Assembly: GCA_963772935.1 (NCBI GenBank)
Contig: CAVYZK010000009.1
Span: forward strand, 992,001-1,056,000
Length of the DNA stretch: 64,000 nt
From: JANNNF01 sp963772935
Lineage (GTDB): Bacteria; Pseudomonadota; Alphaproteobacteria; Rhodobacterales; Rhodobacteraceae
Reading direction: 5' to 3'
A model generated the notes under the pieces. It worked only from the letters and a program-made list of their open reading frames with translations, ran no database searches and was not told the DNA's origin. This document shows positions 26,425 through 34,313 of this stretch, in pieces (position 1 is the first letter of the stretch; every line of letters starts with the position of its first letter). The position numbers and the translations under genes were made by a program.

Positions 26425-26486
26425 ATTGACCTAGTTCAAAAACGACGTTATCCCCGGTATTGATCTATAACAATAGAAACATTGAC
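26425..26486. promoter_or_regulatory. Possible MocR operator: three ATTGAY repeats in divergent promoter region
   Basis: Direct repeats ATTGAC (26425), ATTGAT (26459) and ATTGAC (26481) lie between the divergent operon and the MocR gene, and TATTG...CAATA (26458-26475) forms an inverted repeat. MocR proteins commonly bind direct repeats in such intergenic regions. The pattern is short and could arise by chance in this AT-richer stretch. Confidence 0.3.
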
Positions 26487-27867
26487 ACAGAAAATGCTGG
26501 ACCGTCTGAGACAATTCGCAGGAAGGCTGGGCTACCGCACCATCATGCAGGCGGTGATCGAAGACATTTCCGAGCGAAAATTCCTTCCCGGTCAAAAGCT
26601 TCCGCCCCAACGCGATCTGGCGCATGATCTTGGGGTTGCGGTCGCCACGGTCAGCCGCGCCTATACGGAATTGGAGTCTCAAGGCTTCGTTACCAGCCAT
26701 GTCGGGCGCGGCACCTATGTCGCGGAACGGCGCGATACCCGCCCTGACGCGTCTACGCTGCAAGACGAGATCGACCTTGCGACCTATCGCGTCCCGGTGC
26801 CTGCAATGAACGATCCGTTGCGCAAGGTGCTTCGGACCATCCTCGCTGATCTAGACCCCAACCGGATTCTGGGCAGCGCGCCCACGGCGGGCCTGCCGCA
26901 GCACCGCGCGGCGGTGGCCGAGTGGCTGGGCCGGTCCGCAAACATTCAGGCTGGCGCGGATCAGATCGTGCTGACCAACGGCGGTCAGCATGCGGTCATG
27001 GCAGCGCTTTCCACAATGACGCGCGAGGGGCAAGCGATTGCCACCGAAGTGCTGACCGATCCCCGCATGAAGGCGGTTGCAAGCTTTCTGGACCGCCGCC
27101 TGCTGGCCATAGCCTGTGACGAACACGGCCTGTTGCCCGATGCGCTGGATCATCTGTGCCGCACCCAGGACGTCGCCGCCGTCTTTTGCACGACGCGCAA
27201 TCAGAACCCGACGAATGTGACACTCTCACTGGAACGCCGGATCGCTCTGGTCGAAGTGGCGCGGAAGTTTGACCTGCCGATCATCGAAAGTGATATCTAC
27301 GGCACCCTGTGTTCCGATACCATCGCGCCTATTTTCACGATAGCGCCGGAACGAACCCACTTCATCACCAGCTTCGGGCGGATTGTCGGCCCCGGAATGA
27401 AGGTCGGCTGTCTGGTGTCGCCGATCGCTGATGCTGGCAAAACGCAGCTAGGCGTGGCGATGTCCACCGGTGTGGCAACCCCGATTGCAACCGAACTGGC
27501 GACGCGCCTTATCCTCAGTGGTCAGATCGAAGCAATGGTGGACTGGCAGCGGGGCGAGAATCTGCGACGTGTGGCTCTGTTCAACGCGCATACCCTGCTC
27601 AGCAGCGCCGTCACCAACCCCGGCAGCCCGCATGTCTGGCTGACCCTGCCCGAGCCCTGGCGCGCCGAAGATTTTGTAGACGCGGCCGCAGGGCATGGCG
27701 TCCTGATCGCCCCGTCGCACAGCTTTGTCGTCGGCAGGCAATCGGTGCCACATGCGGTTCGGCTGGTCCTCGGGGCCGCACAGACGTTTGATCATCTGGA
27801 AGTGGCCTGCCAGAAACTGAACACCCTGATCGCAACGCAACCCCGCCCCAGCAGTCTGGCGGGTTAG
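26482..27867 (+). CDS. MocR-type regulator: GntR HTH plus aminotransferase-like domain, PLP lysine replaced
   Basis: The 461-residue protein joins a GntR-type winged helix (YRTIMQAVIEDISERKFLPG, PPQRDLAHDLGVAVATVSRA, residues 18-82) to a fold-type-I aminotransferase-like domain. Landmarks include TNGGQHAVMAAL, NQNPTNVTLS, the Asp-Tyr pair in ESDIYGTL (Asp271, Tyr273) and TSFGRIVGPGMKVG. In MocR relatives the last motif is SFSK(x)LxPGLRxG with the Schiff-base lysine; here it is Arg300. If read correctly the protein cannot form the usual internal aldimine. The start is TTG 26482, with ATG 26494 an alternative. It is divergent from the 17-gene operon and is its likely regulator. Confidence 0.92.
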   Translation: MTQKMLDRLRQFAGRLGYRTIMQAVIEDISERKFLPGQKLPPQRDLAHDLGVAVATVSRAYTELESQGFVTSHVGRGTYVAERRDTRPDASTLQDEIDLATYRVPVPAMNDPLRKVLRTILADLDPNRILGSAPTAGLPQHRAAVAEWLGRSANIQAGADQIVLTNGGQHAVMAALSTMTREGQAIATEVLTDPRMKAVASFLDRRLLAIACDEHGLLPDALDHLCRTQDVAAVFCTTRNQNPTNVTLSLERRIALVEVARKFDLPIIESDIYGTLCSDTIAPIFTIAPERTHFITSFGRIVGPGMKVGCLVSPIADAGKTQLGVAMSTGVATPIATELATRLILSGQIEAMVDWQRGENLRRVALFNAHTLLSSAVTNPGSPHVWLTLPEPWRAEDFVDAAAGHGVLIAPSHSFVVGRQSVPHAVRLVLGAAQTFDHLEVACQKLNTLIATQPRPSSLAG

Positions 27868-27882
27868 GGCTGGCTTAACCCC

Positions 27883-27935
27883 CTTCTTCCGCCCGGACTC
27901 AGGTGCCGCGCGCGCCGGGAAATGCCCCATGGCCC
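27883..27935 (-). repeat. 53-bp dispersed repeat, copy 2 (3' of second catabolic operon)
   Basis: Matches 6821-6873 at 44 of 53 positions. On the minus strand it lies 67 bp after the glycerate-kinase stop, in the convergent gap with the MocR gene. A GCCGGG/CCCGGC hairpin can form around it. Both copies sit downstream of a long catabolic operon in the same orientation. Confidence 0.5.
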
Positions 27936-28002
27936 GGCAGGCATTTGCCTTGGCAAACGCCACCACGTCGTCCACCCCTTCGACAGCCACCTCGACCTCG
28001 GC

Positions 28003-29274
28003 TCAGTCTGGCGCGGCCACCAGAATTGCCCTGAAATCATTGACATTTGTCAAGGTCGGGCCTGTCACGACCTGACCATGGATCGCCTTGAAAAATGAAT
28101 GGGCATCATTTGCGGCCAAGGACGCGGCAGGATCGGCCTGCGCGGCATGGGCTTTGGAAATCGTGTCCGGGCCAATCACGGCCCCTGCGACTTCGGCAGC
28201 GCCGTCTACACCGTCGGTATCGCAGGCAAGTGCATGGACCCCCGGCGCGCCGTTCAGCGCAATCGCCAAAGCAAGGCAGAATTCTGCATTGGGGCCACCA
28301 ACACCATTGCCGCGCCGGGTCACGGTCAACTCGCCCCCCGACAACAGCAGCACCGGCGCGTCACCGGGGCGCAAGGTGGCCTGAAGACGCAATGCCTCGG
28401 CGGCCTGCGTTACCGCCACCACGCGGGCCTCGCCTTCCAGCGCGTCGCCCAACAGCCGCACGTCGCAGCCTGCCGCCCGCGCCAGAACGGCCGCTGCATC
28501 AAGGGATTGCGCGGGGGCGGCGTAGAGGCGGTTTTCGACGCGGCTCAGGCGGGCATCCCCGGGCGCGACCACGGTCGATCCCCCCCGCAGCGCCGCCCGC
28601 ACCGATGCGGCCACCGGCACCTGCCAGCGATCCAGAATGGCCTGCGCCTCGGCAGGGGTTGACTCCTCGCCCACCGTCGGCCCCGACCCGATCAGACCCG
28701 GATCATCCCCCGGCACATCCGAGATCAGCAGCGTCAGCATCCGCGCCGGATAGGCCGCCGCCGCCAACTGCCCCCCCTTGACCCGGCTCAGATGCTTGCG
28801 CACCGTGTTCATCTGGTGGATCGGCGCGCCAGAGGCCAGCAAGCCCGCGTTCACCGCCTGTTTTTCGGCCAGCGTGATGCCCTCCGCCGGGGCCACCAAC
28901 AGCGCCGACGCCCCGCCCGAGATCAACGCCAGCACGAAATCGCCCTCGCCCAGACTGTGCAGCAGCGCCTGCATCCGCGCGGTGGCCCGCAATCCGGCGT
29001 CATCGGGCACCGGATGCGCGGCCTCGACAATCTCGATCCCCCGGCAAACCCGGCCATAGCCGTAGCGGGTGATCACCAACCCCTCACAGGGGCCCCACGC
29101 GGCCTCGACCGCTTCGGCCATCCGGGCCGAGGCTTTGCCCGCCCCCACCACCACCACCCGGCCCGCAGGGCGCGCAGGCAAATGCAGGGCCAGCGATTGC
29201 ATCGGGTCGGCCACCTCGACCGCCCGGTCAAACAACGCCCGCAAGAATTGCGGCGCCTGCTGGGGCGTGATCAT
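28003..29274 (-). CDS. Glycerate 2-kinase (GckA/TtuD, MOFRL family)
   Basis: The 423-residue protein has the two-domain glycerate kinase organisation. The N-terminal part shows VVVGAGKASARMAEAVE, VLALISGGASALLVAPA and LLISDVPGDDPGLIGSGPT; the C-terminal MOFRL domain has SGGELTVTRRG, GGPNAEFCLALA and DTDGVDGAA. It phosphorylates D-glycerate to 2-phosphoglycerate (older annotations call it hydroxypyruvate reductase). ATG 29274 overlaps the LacI stop, so it is the last gene of the second cluster. Its presence implies that the pathway releases glycerate, or tartronate semialdehyde or hydroxypyruvate that is reduced to it. Confidence 0.92.
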   Translation of the reverse strand: MITPQQAPQFLRALFDRAVEVADPMQSLALHLPARPAGRVVVVGAGKASARMAEAVEAAWGPCEGLVITRYGYGRVCRGIEIVEAAHPVPDDAGLRATARMQALLHSLGEGDFVLALISGGASALLVAPAEGITLAEKQAVNAGLLASGAPIHQMNTVRKHLSRVKGGQLAAAAYPARMLTLLISDVPGDDPGLIGSGPTVGEESTPAEAQAILDRWQVPVAASVRAALRGGSTVVAPGDARLSRVENRLYAAPAQSLDAAAVLARAAGCDVRLLGDALEGEARVVAVTQAAEALRLQATLRPGDAPVLLLSGGELTVTRRGNGVGGPNAEFCLALAIALNGAPGVHALACDTDGVDGAAEVAGAVIGPDTISKAHAAQADPAASLAANDAHSFFKAIHGQVVTGPTLTNVNDFRAILVAAPD

Positions 29275-30284
29275 GCGCCCCCCGTGCTGCTGGAGGCACG
29301 GATCACCAGATCAACCGCACTTCGGGTTTCCGGCGCGGGGGTCACGCCGTCTTCCAGCCATGCCAGAACCGTGCCTGCGATGCTTTCACCAAACCCGGCA
29401 ATATTGCAGCGCACAGAGGTAAGGCCCGGATAAACCTGTGCGCAATCCTCGATATCGTCAAAGCCCACCAACCGGAAGTCACGGCCCAGCGGGCGACCAA
29501 GTTCGGCAAAGCCGCTGATCATCCCCAAAGCCACCAGATCGTTGAAACAAATCGCCGCATCCACATCAGGATGGCCCTGCGTGACCAGCAATGCAGCCTC
29601 ACGCCCGAACGCGCGCGACGCACGACCGGGCAGGATCAGCGGCTCCATCCCCGCCTGCGACAGCGCGGCCAGATAGCCCGACATGCGTTCCTGCGCGACG
29701 GCCCGCCCCGCCACCCCGCCGACGAAGGCAATCCGCTTTGCCCCGCAGTGCAGCAGGTGATCGGCGGCCAGACGGCTGCCGGCCAGATAATCCGGCGAGG
29801 CAAAGGGAAACTGACCGGTGCGCGCATCCACCTGGCGCAGCACCTGCATCGCAGGGATGCCCGCGCGCGCCAGCGGCCCGAAGGTCGCGTTCTCATCGCC
29901 ATAAGCGGGCGAGATCACCAGCGCGGACACGCCATGTTCGATCATCGCAGCCACCACCTGGGCTTGCAGGGCGGGGTCTTCATCGGTGTTGGCGACCACC
30001 GTCGCATAGCCGCGCGCCGACAGGGCCATCTGCACCGAGGTTGCAAATTCCGTAAAGAACGGGTTGCGCAGGTCGTTGATCACCAGCCCGATCAGCCCGG
30101 CATTCGACATCCGCAGGTTGGCCGCGGACCGGTTGTAGACATAGCCGATGTCGGCCATCGCCTGCTTCACCTGAACCCGTGTTTCCGACTTCACCAAGGG
30201 GCTGCTTTGCAACACCAGACTGACGGTGGATTTCGAGACCCCCGCCGCCTGCGCCACGTCGATGATCGTCGGCCGTCGGTTCAT
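29271..30284 (-). CDS. LacI family transcriptional regulator
   Basis: A 337-residue LacI regulator. The helix-turn-helix TIIDVAQAAGVSKSTVSLVL is followed by the hinge helix region NRSAANLRMSNAG and a periplasmic-binding-protein-like effector domain (GLVINDLRNPFF, AICFNDLVALGMI, LVGFDDIEDC). ATG 30284 gives the normal family N-terminus; a GTG at 30305 overlapping the preceding stop is an alternative. It is encoded inside the operon it probably controls. Two TGGAACGTTCYA palindromes with a central CG, the LacI-family operator form, lie upstream of the first gene of that operon at 44976-45007. Confidence 0.93.
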   Translation of the reverse strand: MNRRPTIIDVAQAAGVSKSTVSLVLQSSPLVKSETRVQVKQAMADIGYVYNRSAANLRMSNAGLIGLVINDLRNPFFTEFATSVQMALSARGYATVVANTDEDPALQAQVVAAMIEHGVSALVISPAYGDENATFGPLARAGIPAMQVLRQVDARTGQFPFASPDYLAGSRLAADHLLHCGAKRIAFVGGVAGRAVAQERMSGYLAALSQAGMEPLILPGRASRAFGREAALLVTQGHPDVDAAICFNDLVALGMISGFAELGRPLGRDFRLVGFDDIEDCAQVYPGLTSVRCNIAGFGESIAGTVLAWLEDGVTPAPETRSAVDLVIRASSSTGGA

Positions 30285-30301
30285 GCCATATCCCTGTCCC
30301 G

Positions 30302-31471
30302 TCACCCTTGTTCGACGCCATGCAGGGCCAGCAGCGTGCGCATCCGCGCTTCGGCCAGATCAGGCTGTGCCAGCAGCCGGGACTTGTCGGCCAAACGGAA
30401 CACCTCGGCATAATGAACGATGTCGCGGCTGGATTGAAAGCCCGCAGGCATGATGAAATGCGACTGATGGCCATTCAGCCACGCAAGACAGGCGATCCCC
30501 GCCTTGTAATAGCGGGTGGGTGCGCGGAAAATCTCATGGCTCAGCGGCACGGTGGGGGCAAGCAAGGCATCATAGGTGGCCATGTCACCCATGGCCAAGG
30601 CCTCCAGCGCCTGACTGGCGGCGGGGGCTATCGCTGCGAAAATGCCCAGAAGCGCGTGGGAATACTGCATGCCATCCCCTGCGATCAGGTCGGCATAGTT
30701 GAAATCATCGCCGGTATAAAGCCGCACGCCCGCGGGCAGACGGGCGCGGAAAGCCTGTTCATGGGCGCGGTCCAGCAGGGAAATCTTGATGCCGTCCACC
30801 TTGGCGGGGTTGTCCGCGATCAGCGACAGCACGAAATCGGATGCGCGCGCCACATCAGAACTGCCCCAATAACCCGCAAGGGCCGGGTCGAACATATCGC
30901 CCAGCCAGTGCAGCACGACCGGTTCCGCCGCACCGTCAATCAGGTGGCGATATACGCGGGCATAGGTGGCCTCATCTGCACCAATGGCGGTGAACGCCCG
31001 GCTGGCCATCAAGATCAACTGCCCGCCCGCAGCCTCGATCGCCTGCGCCTGCGTCTCATAGGCGGCGATGATCGCATCTGCGCTGCGCAGGCTGGCAAGG
31101 TCGATATGATCCGTCCCTGCCCCGCAGGCCACGCGCGGTTGCAGCGGATGGGCCTTGGCCGCCCGCATCGTGCGCTGGATCAGTTCCAACGCGGTGGCCC
31201 AATCGACCCCCATGCCCCGCTGGGCGGTGTCCATCGCTTCGGCCAGCCCCAGACCCTGATCCCACAGCGATTGCCGGAAGGCGAGGGTTGTGTCCCAATC
31301 CACTGCCGGTCGGCCGTCCCAGGGGCTACGCTCGCGCAGCGGGTCTGACACCACATGCGCGGCCGCAAAGGCCGTCCGCGTCAGGGGCACGCGGGGCGCG
31401 CGCGGGGTCAGTGGGTTGCCGGTCAGGCGGTAGGGTTCCAGACGGTTGTCATAGGTTGGCAGCGTCAGCAT
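30302..31471 (-). CDS. DUF993 family protein (dihydrodipicolinate-synthase-like aldolase)
   Basis: The 389-residue protein belongs to DUF993, a group related to the DapA/NanA lyase barrel. VACGAGTDHIDL, LILMASRAF, VVLHWLGDMFDPAL and KVDGIKISLLD are visible; the Lys of the last motif is in the position expected for the Schiff-base lysine of this fold. YTGDDFNYADLI and the C-terminal HSHFIMPAGFQSSRDIVHYA region follow a family-specific pattern. Function is not established in the family. With Gfo/Idh, GMC and SDR oxidoreductases nearby, a retro-aldol cleavage of an oxidised sugar is a reasonable inference, and glycerate kinase could use a C3 product. Confidence 0.85.
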   Translation of the reverse strand: MLTLPTYDNRLEPYRLTGNPLTPRAPRVPLTRTAFAAAHVVSDPLRERSPWDGRPAVDWDTTLAFRQSLWDQGLGLAEAMDTAQRGMGVDWATALELIQRTMRAAKAHPLQPRVACGAGTDHIDLASLRSADAIIAAYETQAQAIEAAGGQLILMASRAFTAIGADEATYARVYRHLIDGAAEPVVLHWLGDMFDPALAGYWGSSDVARASDFVLSLIADNPAKVDGIKISLLDRAHEQAFRARLPAGVRLYTGDDFNYADLIAGDGMQYSHALLGIFAAIAPAASQALEALAMGDMATYDALLAPTVPLSHEIFRAPTRYYKAGIACLAWLNGHQSHFIMPAGFQSSRDIVHYAEVFRLADKSRLLAQPDLAEARMRTLLALHGVEQG

Positions 31472-31521
31472 GATATCCTCGGAAGTTCATGGTGGTGCAG
31501 GACAGATCGGGCAGGCGCGCC

Positions 31522-31836
31522 TCAGACGGCAACGGGCAGGTCAAAGACAAGAATACCGTCCAGACCGCCCACGGCCCCTGCAACCAGTGCGGCCCCCACC
31601 CGCTGATGGTCCGGGTGGCCTTGATAGGCCGCAAGGGCGCCCCAATCCGCAAAATCCACGACAAAGCCGTGCAGATAGCCACGCTCGATCTGTTCAGGGC
31701 TTTCGCTGCGCCCTGCCGTAATGGACAGCACACCGGGCAGCTTGGCCTTGATTGCCCCCAGATCGGCAAAGATGGCGGCAATGGCCTGTTCGGTGATGTC
31801 CGGGCGAAAGCGGATCAGAACGATATGGCGGATCAT
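31522..31836 (-). CDS. Dabb (stress-responsive alpha/beta-barrel) domain protein
   Basis: A 104-residue Dabb protein beginning IRHIVLIRFRPD and continuing HGFVVDFADWGALAAYQGHPDHQ, the ferredoxin-like alpha/beta barrel pattern. Such small dimeric proteins include enzymes and accessory proteins of catabolic operons. ATG 31836 follows the GMC gene stop by four bases; ATG 31848, overlapping that stop, would add four residues. Its role is unknown; it could be a small lyase or isomerase acting on the product of the GMC or DUF993 enzymes. Confidence 0.85.
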   Translation of the reverse strand: MIRHIVLIRFRPDITEQAIAAIFADLGAIKAKLPGVLSITAGRSESPEQIERGYLHGFVVDFADWGALAAYQGHPDHQRVGAALVAGAVGGLDGILVFDLPVAV

Positions 31837-31840
31837 GTGG

Positions 31841-33424
31841 TCATCCATGCTGGGCGCGGATCATGTCGGCAGCCTTTTCGGCAATCATGATCGTGGGGGC
31901 GTTGGTGTTGGAGGAAACGACAGTGGGCATCACAGACGCATCGACAACCCGCAGCCCGTCGATGCCGTTGAAGCGCAATTGCGGGTCCACCACCGCCGCC
32001 GGGTCAGACCCCATGCGGCAGGTGCCTGCGGGGTGGTGATCGGTCTTGGAATGGCGGCAGGCATAGTCGATGTAATCCTGATCGCTGCGCACCTCTGGCC
32101 CCGGCAACCGTTCGGCCAGCAGATAGGGCTGCAGCGCCTTTTGCCGCATGATCTGCTGGGCAAGTTTCAGACCACGGATCGACATGTCGCGGTCATGCGG
32201 GTCTGCCCAGTAATTCGGGTCGATCAACGGGGCCGCCATCGGATCAGCCGAGGCCAGCCGCACCGTCCCGCGGGAACGTGGCCGCAGATAGGCCGAATTC
32301 AGCGTAAGCCCGCCCTGTGGCATCGCGGCGACCCCCGCCTCGATCCCCGACCCCAACCCCAGATGAAACTGGATGTCGGGCGACCGGGCATCGGGATCAG
32401 CGTACCAGAACCCCCCGGTTTCAAACAGGGACGAGGCCACCGGCCCCTTCCGCGTCAGCAGATACTGCAATCCGGCAAGCGCGCTCAGATGCGGCTTGGC
32501 AAAGCGGTCATACGTGTGGGGGCCGGTGCATTCCGCGATCACGAACAGGTCAAGGTGGTCTTGCAGGTTCGCCCCGACGCCGGGCTGATCAAACACCACC
32601 GGCACGCCGACGGACGCCAGATGATCGGCAGGCCCGATCCCTGAAAGCTGCAACAGACGCGGCGACCCGATGGCCCCAGACGACAGGATCACTTCGCCCT
32701 GCGCCCGGATCACTCCCTCACCCGCCAGTTCCACCCCCACGGCGCGGCCTTTTTCCACCACGATCCGCAGCACCTGCGCGCCCGTCCGCACCGTCAGGTT
32801 CGCCCGTCCGCGTGCGGGCCAAAGATAGGCCGTCGCGGTGGAGGACCGGCGATAGTTGCGCTGCGTCAACTGGTAGAACCCGACACCGTCCTGCGCCTCT
32901 CCGGTGAAATCCATGTTGCGCGGGATGCCGATTTCCGCCGCCGCCCTGAAATACGCCTCGCAGATCGGCAAGGGCGCGCGCGGTTGGCTGACGCCCAGAG
33001 GCCCGCCCTTGCCGTGATAGCGGTTCTCGAAGGTGTCGTTGTGTTCGGCCTTGCGGAAATAGGGCAGCACATCCTCATAGGACCAGCCATCGCAGCCCAT
33101 CTGCCGCCATTCATCGTAATCCAGCGCGTTGCCACGGGTGTAAAGCTGCGCATTGATGCTGGACCCGCCGCCGATCACCTTCGCCTGCGTATAGCGGATC
33201 ACCATATTCTGCATGTGGCGCTGTGGCACCGTGTGCCAGCCCCAACTGCCAATGCCCTTGGTCATTTTGGCAAACCCGGCGGGCAGGTGATACAGCGGGT
33301 GCCAGTCGCGCCCGCCGGCCTCCAGCAGCAACACCTGCGCGGCCGGGTTCTCGGACAACCGGGCCGCCAGCACGGCCCCGGCCGACCCGCCGCCGATAAT
33401 GATGAAATCATAGCCCTTCTGCAT
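31841..33424 (-). CDS. GMC family FAD-dependent oxidoreductase
   Basis: The 527-residue flavoprotein has the FAD dinucleotide site FIIIGGGSAGAVLAARL at residues 7-23, VIGGGSSINAQLYTRG (GMC signature 1), LSSGAIGSPRLLQLSGIGP (signature 2), and the active-site His/Asn region HHPAGTCRMGSD and VVSSNTNAPTIMIAEKAA. It resembles choline/alcohol dehydrogenases. ATG 33424 starts directly with the FAD domain; further upstream frame has no family sequence. No signal peptide. It probably oxidises an alcohol of the imported compound. The acceptor and the substrate are unknown. Confidence 0.92.
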   Translation of the reverse strand: MQKGYDFIIIGGGSAGAVLAARLSENPAAQVLLLEAGGRDWHPLYHLPAGFAKMTKGIGSWGWHTVPQRHMQNMVIRYTQAKVIGGGSSINAQLYTRGNALDYDEWRQMGCDGWSYEDVLPYFRKAEHNDTFENRYHGKGGPLGVSQPRAPLPICEAYFRAAAEIGIPRNMDFTGEAQDGVGFYQLTQRNYRRSSTATAYLWPARGRANLTVRTGAQVLRIVVEKGRAVGVELAGEGVIRAQGEVILSSGAIGSPRLLQLSGIGPADHLASVGVPVVFDQPGVGANLQDHLDLFVIAECTGPHTYDRFAKPHLSALAGLQYLLTRKGPVASSLFETGGFWYADPDARSPDIQFHLGLGSGIEAGVAAMPQGGLTLNSAYLRPRSRGTVRLASADPMAAPLIDPNYWADPHDRDMSIRGLKLAQQIMRQKALQPYLLAERLPGPEVRSDQDYIDYACRHSKTDHHPAGTCRMGSDPAAVVDPQLRFNGIDGLRVVDASVMPTVVSSNTNAPTIMIAEKAADMIRAQHG

Positions 33425-33435
33425 CGCCCAATCCT

Positions 33436-34194
33436 TCACAGCCGCTGGACGGACAGGCCGCCATCCACCGCAATCACCGCGCCATTGGCAAAGGCCATCT
33501 GGCCTGTCGCCAGCGGCACCATCACCTGCCCGATATCGCCGGGCTGCCCCCACCGTGCAGCGGGCACCAGCCCCGCCTCGATCCGCGCGGTGTAGCTGTC
33601 TTTCACACCAGCGGTCATGCCGGTTTCGATGATGCCGGGGCGCAGTTCGAACACCCCGATGCCATGCGGGGCCAGCCGCACCGCAAAGGCTGCGGCCATC
33701 ATCGCCGCCGCCGCCTTTGACACGCAATAGTCGGCGCGTTCCACCGACACCATCGCCGCACTGACCGAGGTGACAAAGCTGATCGACCGATAGCCGCTGA
33801 CAGGCTGCGCCAGCATCCGCCGCGCCACCGCCTGCGCCAGAAAGAACGCCCCGCGCAGGTTGATATCCATCACGCTGTCAAAGTTTTCGGGCAGGATATC
33901 CAGCATGTCGCCCCGCAGTTTTGCAGGCACCCCGGCATTTGACACCAGCGTGGTCACTGGCCCCATCGCTTCCTCCACCGCATCCAGCAGGGCGGGAACA
34001 TGGGCGATGTCGCGCACATCATGCACGAAATACCGGGCCGCATCGCCAAGCTGATCCAGCGCGCGTTGCACCTGCGCATCCGTCGCTGGCATCTGCGAGG
34101 CAAGCGCCACCCGAAACCCCGCACCGACCAGCGCCGCCGCGATGCCAAGGCCGATGCCTTGCTGGCCACCTGTGATCAGGGCCACCGGGGTCAT
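33436..34194 (-). CDS. Short-chain dehydrogenase/reductase (FabG-like)
   Basis: A 252-residue SDR annotated in relatives as 3-ketoacyl-ACP reductase-like: TGGQQGIG (8-15), SNAG near 85, Ser143, Tyr156 and Lys160. The start ATG 34194 overlaps the stop of a 40-codon frame (ATGA), and the 3' end is 11 bp from the GMC gene. It fits a sugar or polyol dehydrogenase role in this catabolic cluster. SDR sequences of this kind often sit with DUF993 and Gfo/Idh genes. Confidence 0.9.
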   Translation of the reverse strand: MTPVALITGGQQGIGLGIAAALVGAGFRVALASQMPATDAQVQRALDQLGDAARYFVHDVRDIAHVPALLDAVEEAMGPVTTLVSNAGVPAKLRGDMLDILPENFDSVMDINLRGAFFLAQAVARRMLAQPVSGYRSISFVTSVSAAMVSVERADYCVSKAAAAMMAAAFAVRLAPHGIGVFELRPGIIETGMTAGVKDSYTARIEAGLVPAARWGQPGDIGQVMVPLATGQMAFANGAVIAVDGGLSVQRL

Positions 34195-34313
34195 CGGGCA
34201 TGCTCCACGGCCTTATGCGGGGCGGCAACCCGCCGCATCCGGGCCGGTGCCGATACCGGCGCAAGCGACGCGCCGCCCAACCCGACGCAGTTGATGATCA
34301 GATCAGCGGTCAT
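34191..34313 (-). CDS. 40-residue ORF coupled by ATGA overlaps at both ends
   Basis: Between the transporter ATPase and the SDR lies a 41-codon frame starting at ATG 34313 and ending at TGA 34191. Its ATG overlaps the ATPase stop and its TGA overlaps the SDR ATG, each by four bases, which is the coupling used by real genes in this operon. The product begins MTADLIINCVGLGGASL and is then basic and Pro/Ala-rich. The first residues vaguely recall the VNCTGLG segment of D-amino-acid oxidases, too short to trust. It may be a microprotein, or the in-frame remainder of a deleted gene whose overlaps kept translation coupled. Confidence 0.4.
   Translation of the reverse strand: MTADLIINCVGLGGASLAPVSAPARMRRVAAPHKAVEHAR

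Noticed and set aside
27448..27990. 180-codon minus-strand open frame overlapping the MocR gene end
   Set aside because: Mostly antisense to the MocR coding region; the non-overlapping part coincides with the 53-bp repeat.
34191..34313. Assigning the 40-codon ORF as a D-amino-acid oxidase fragment
   Set aside because: Only about eight residues resemble the VNCTGLG segment; not enough to name a parent.
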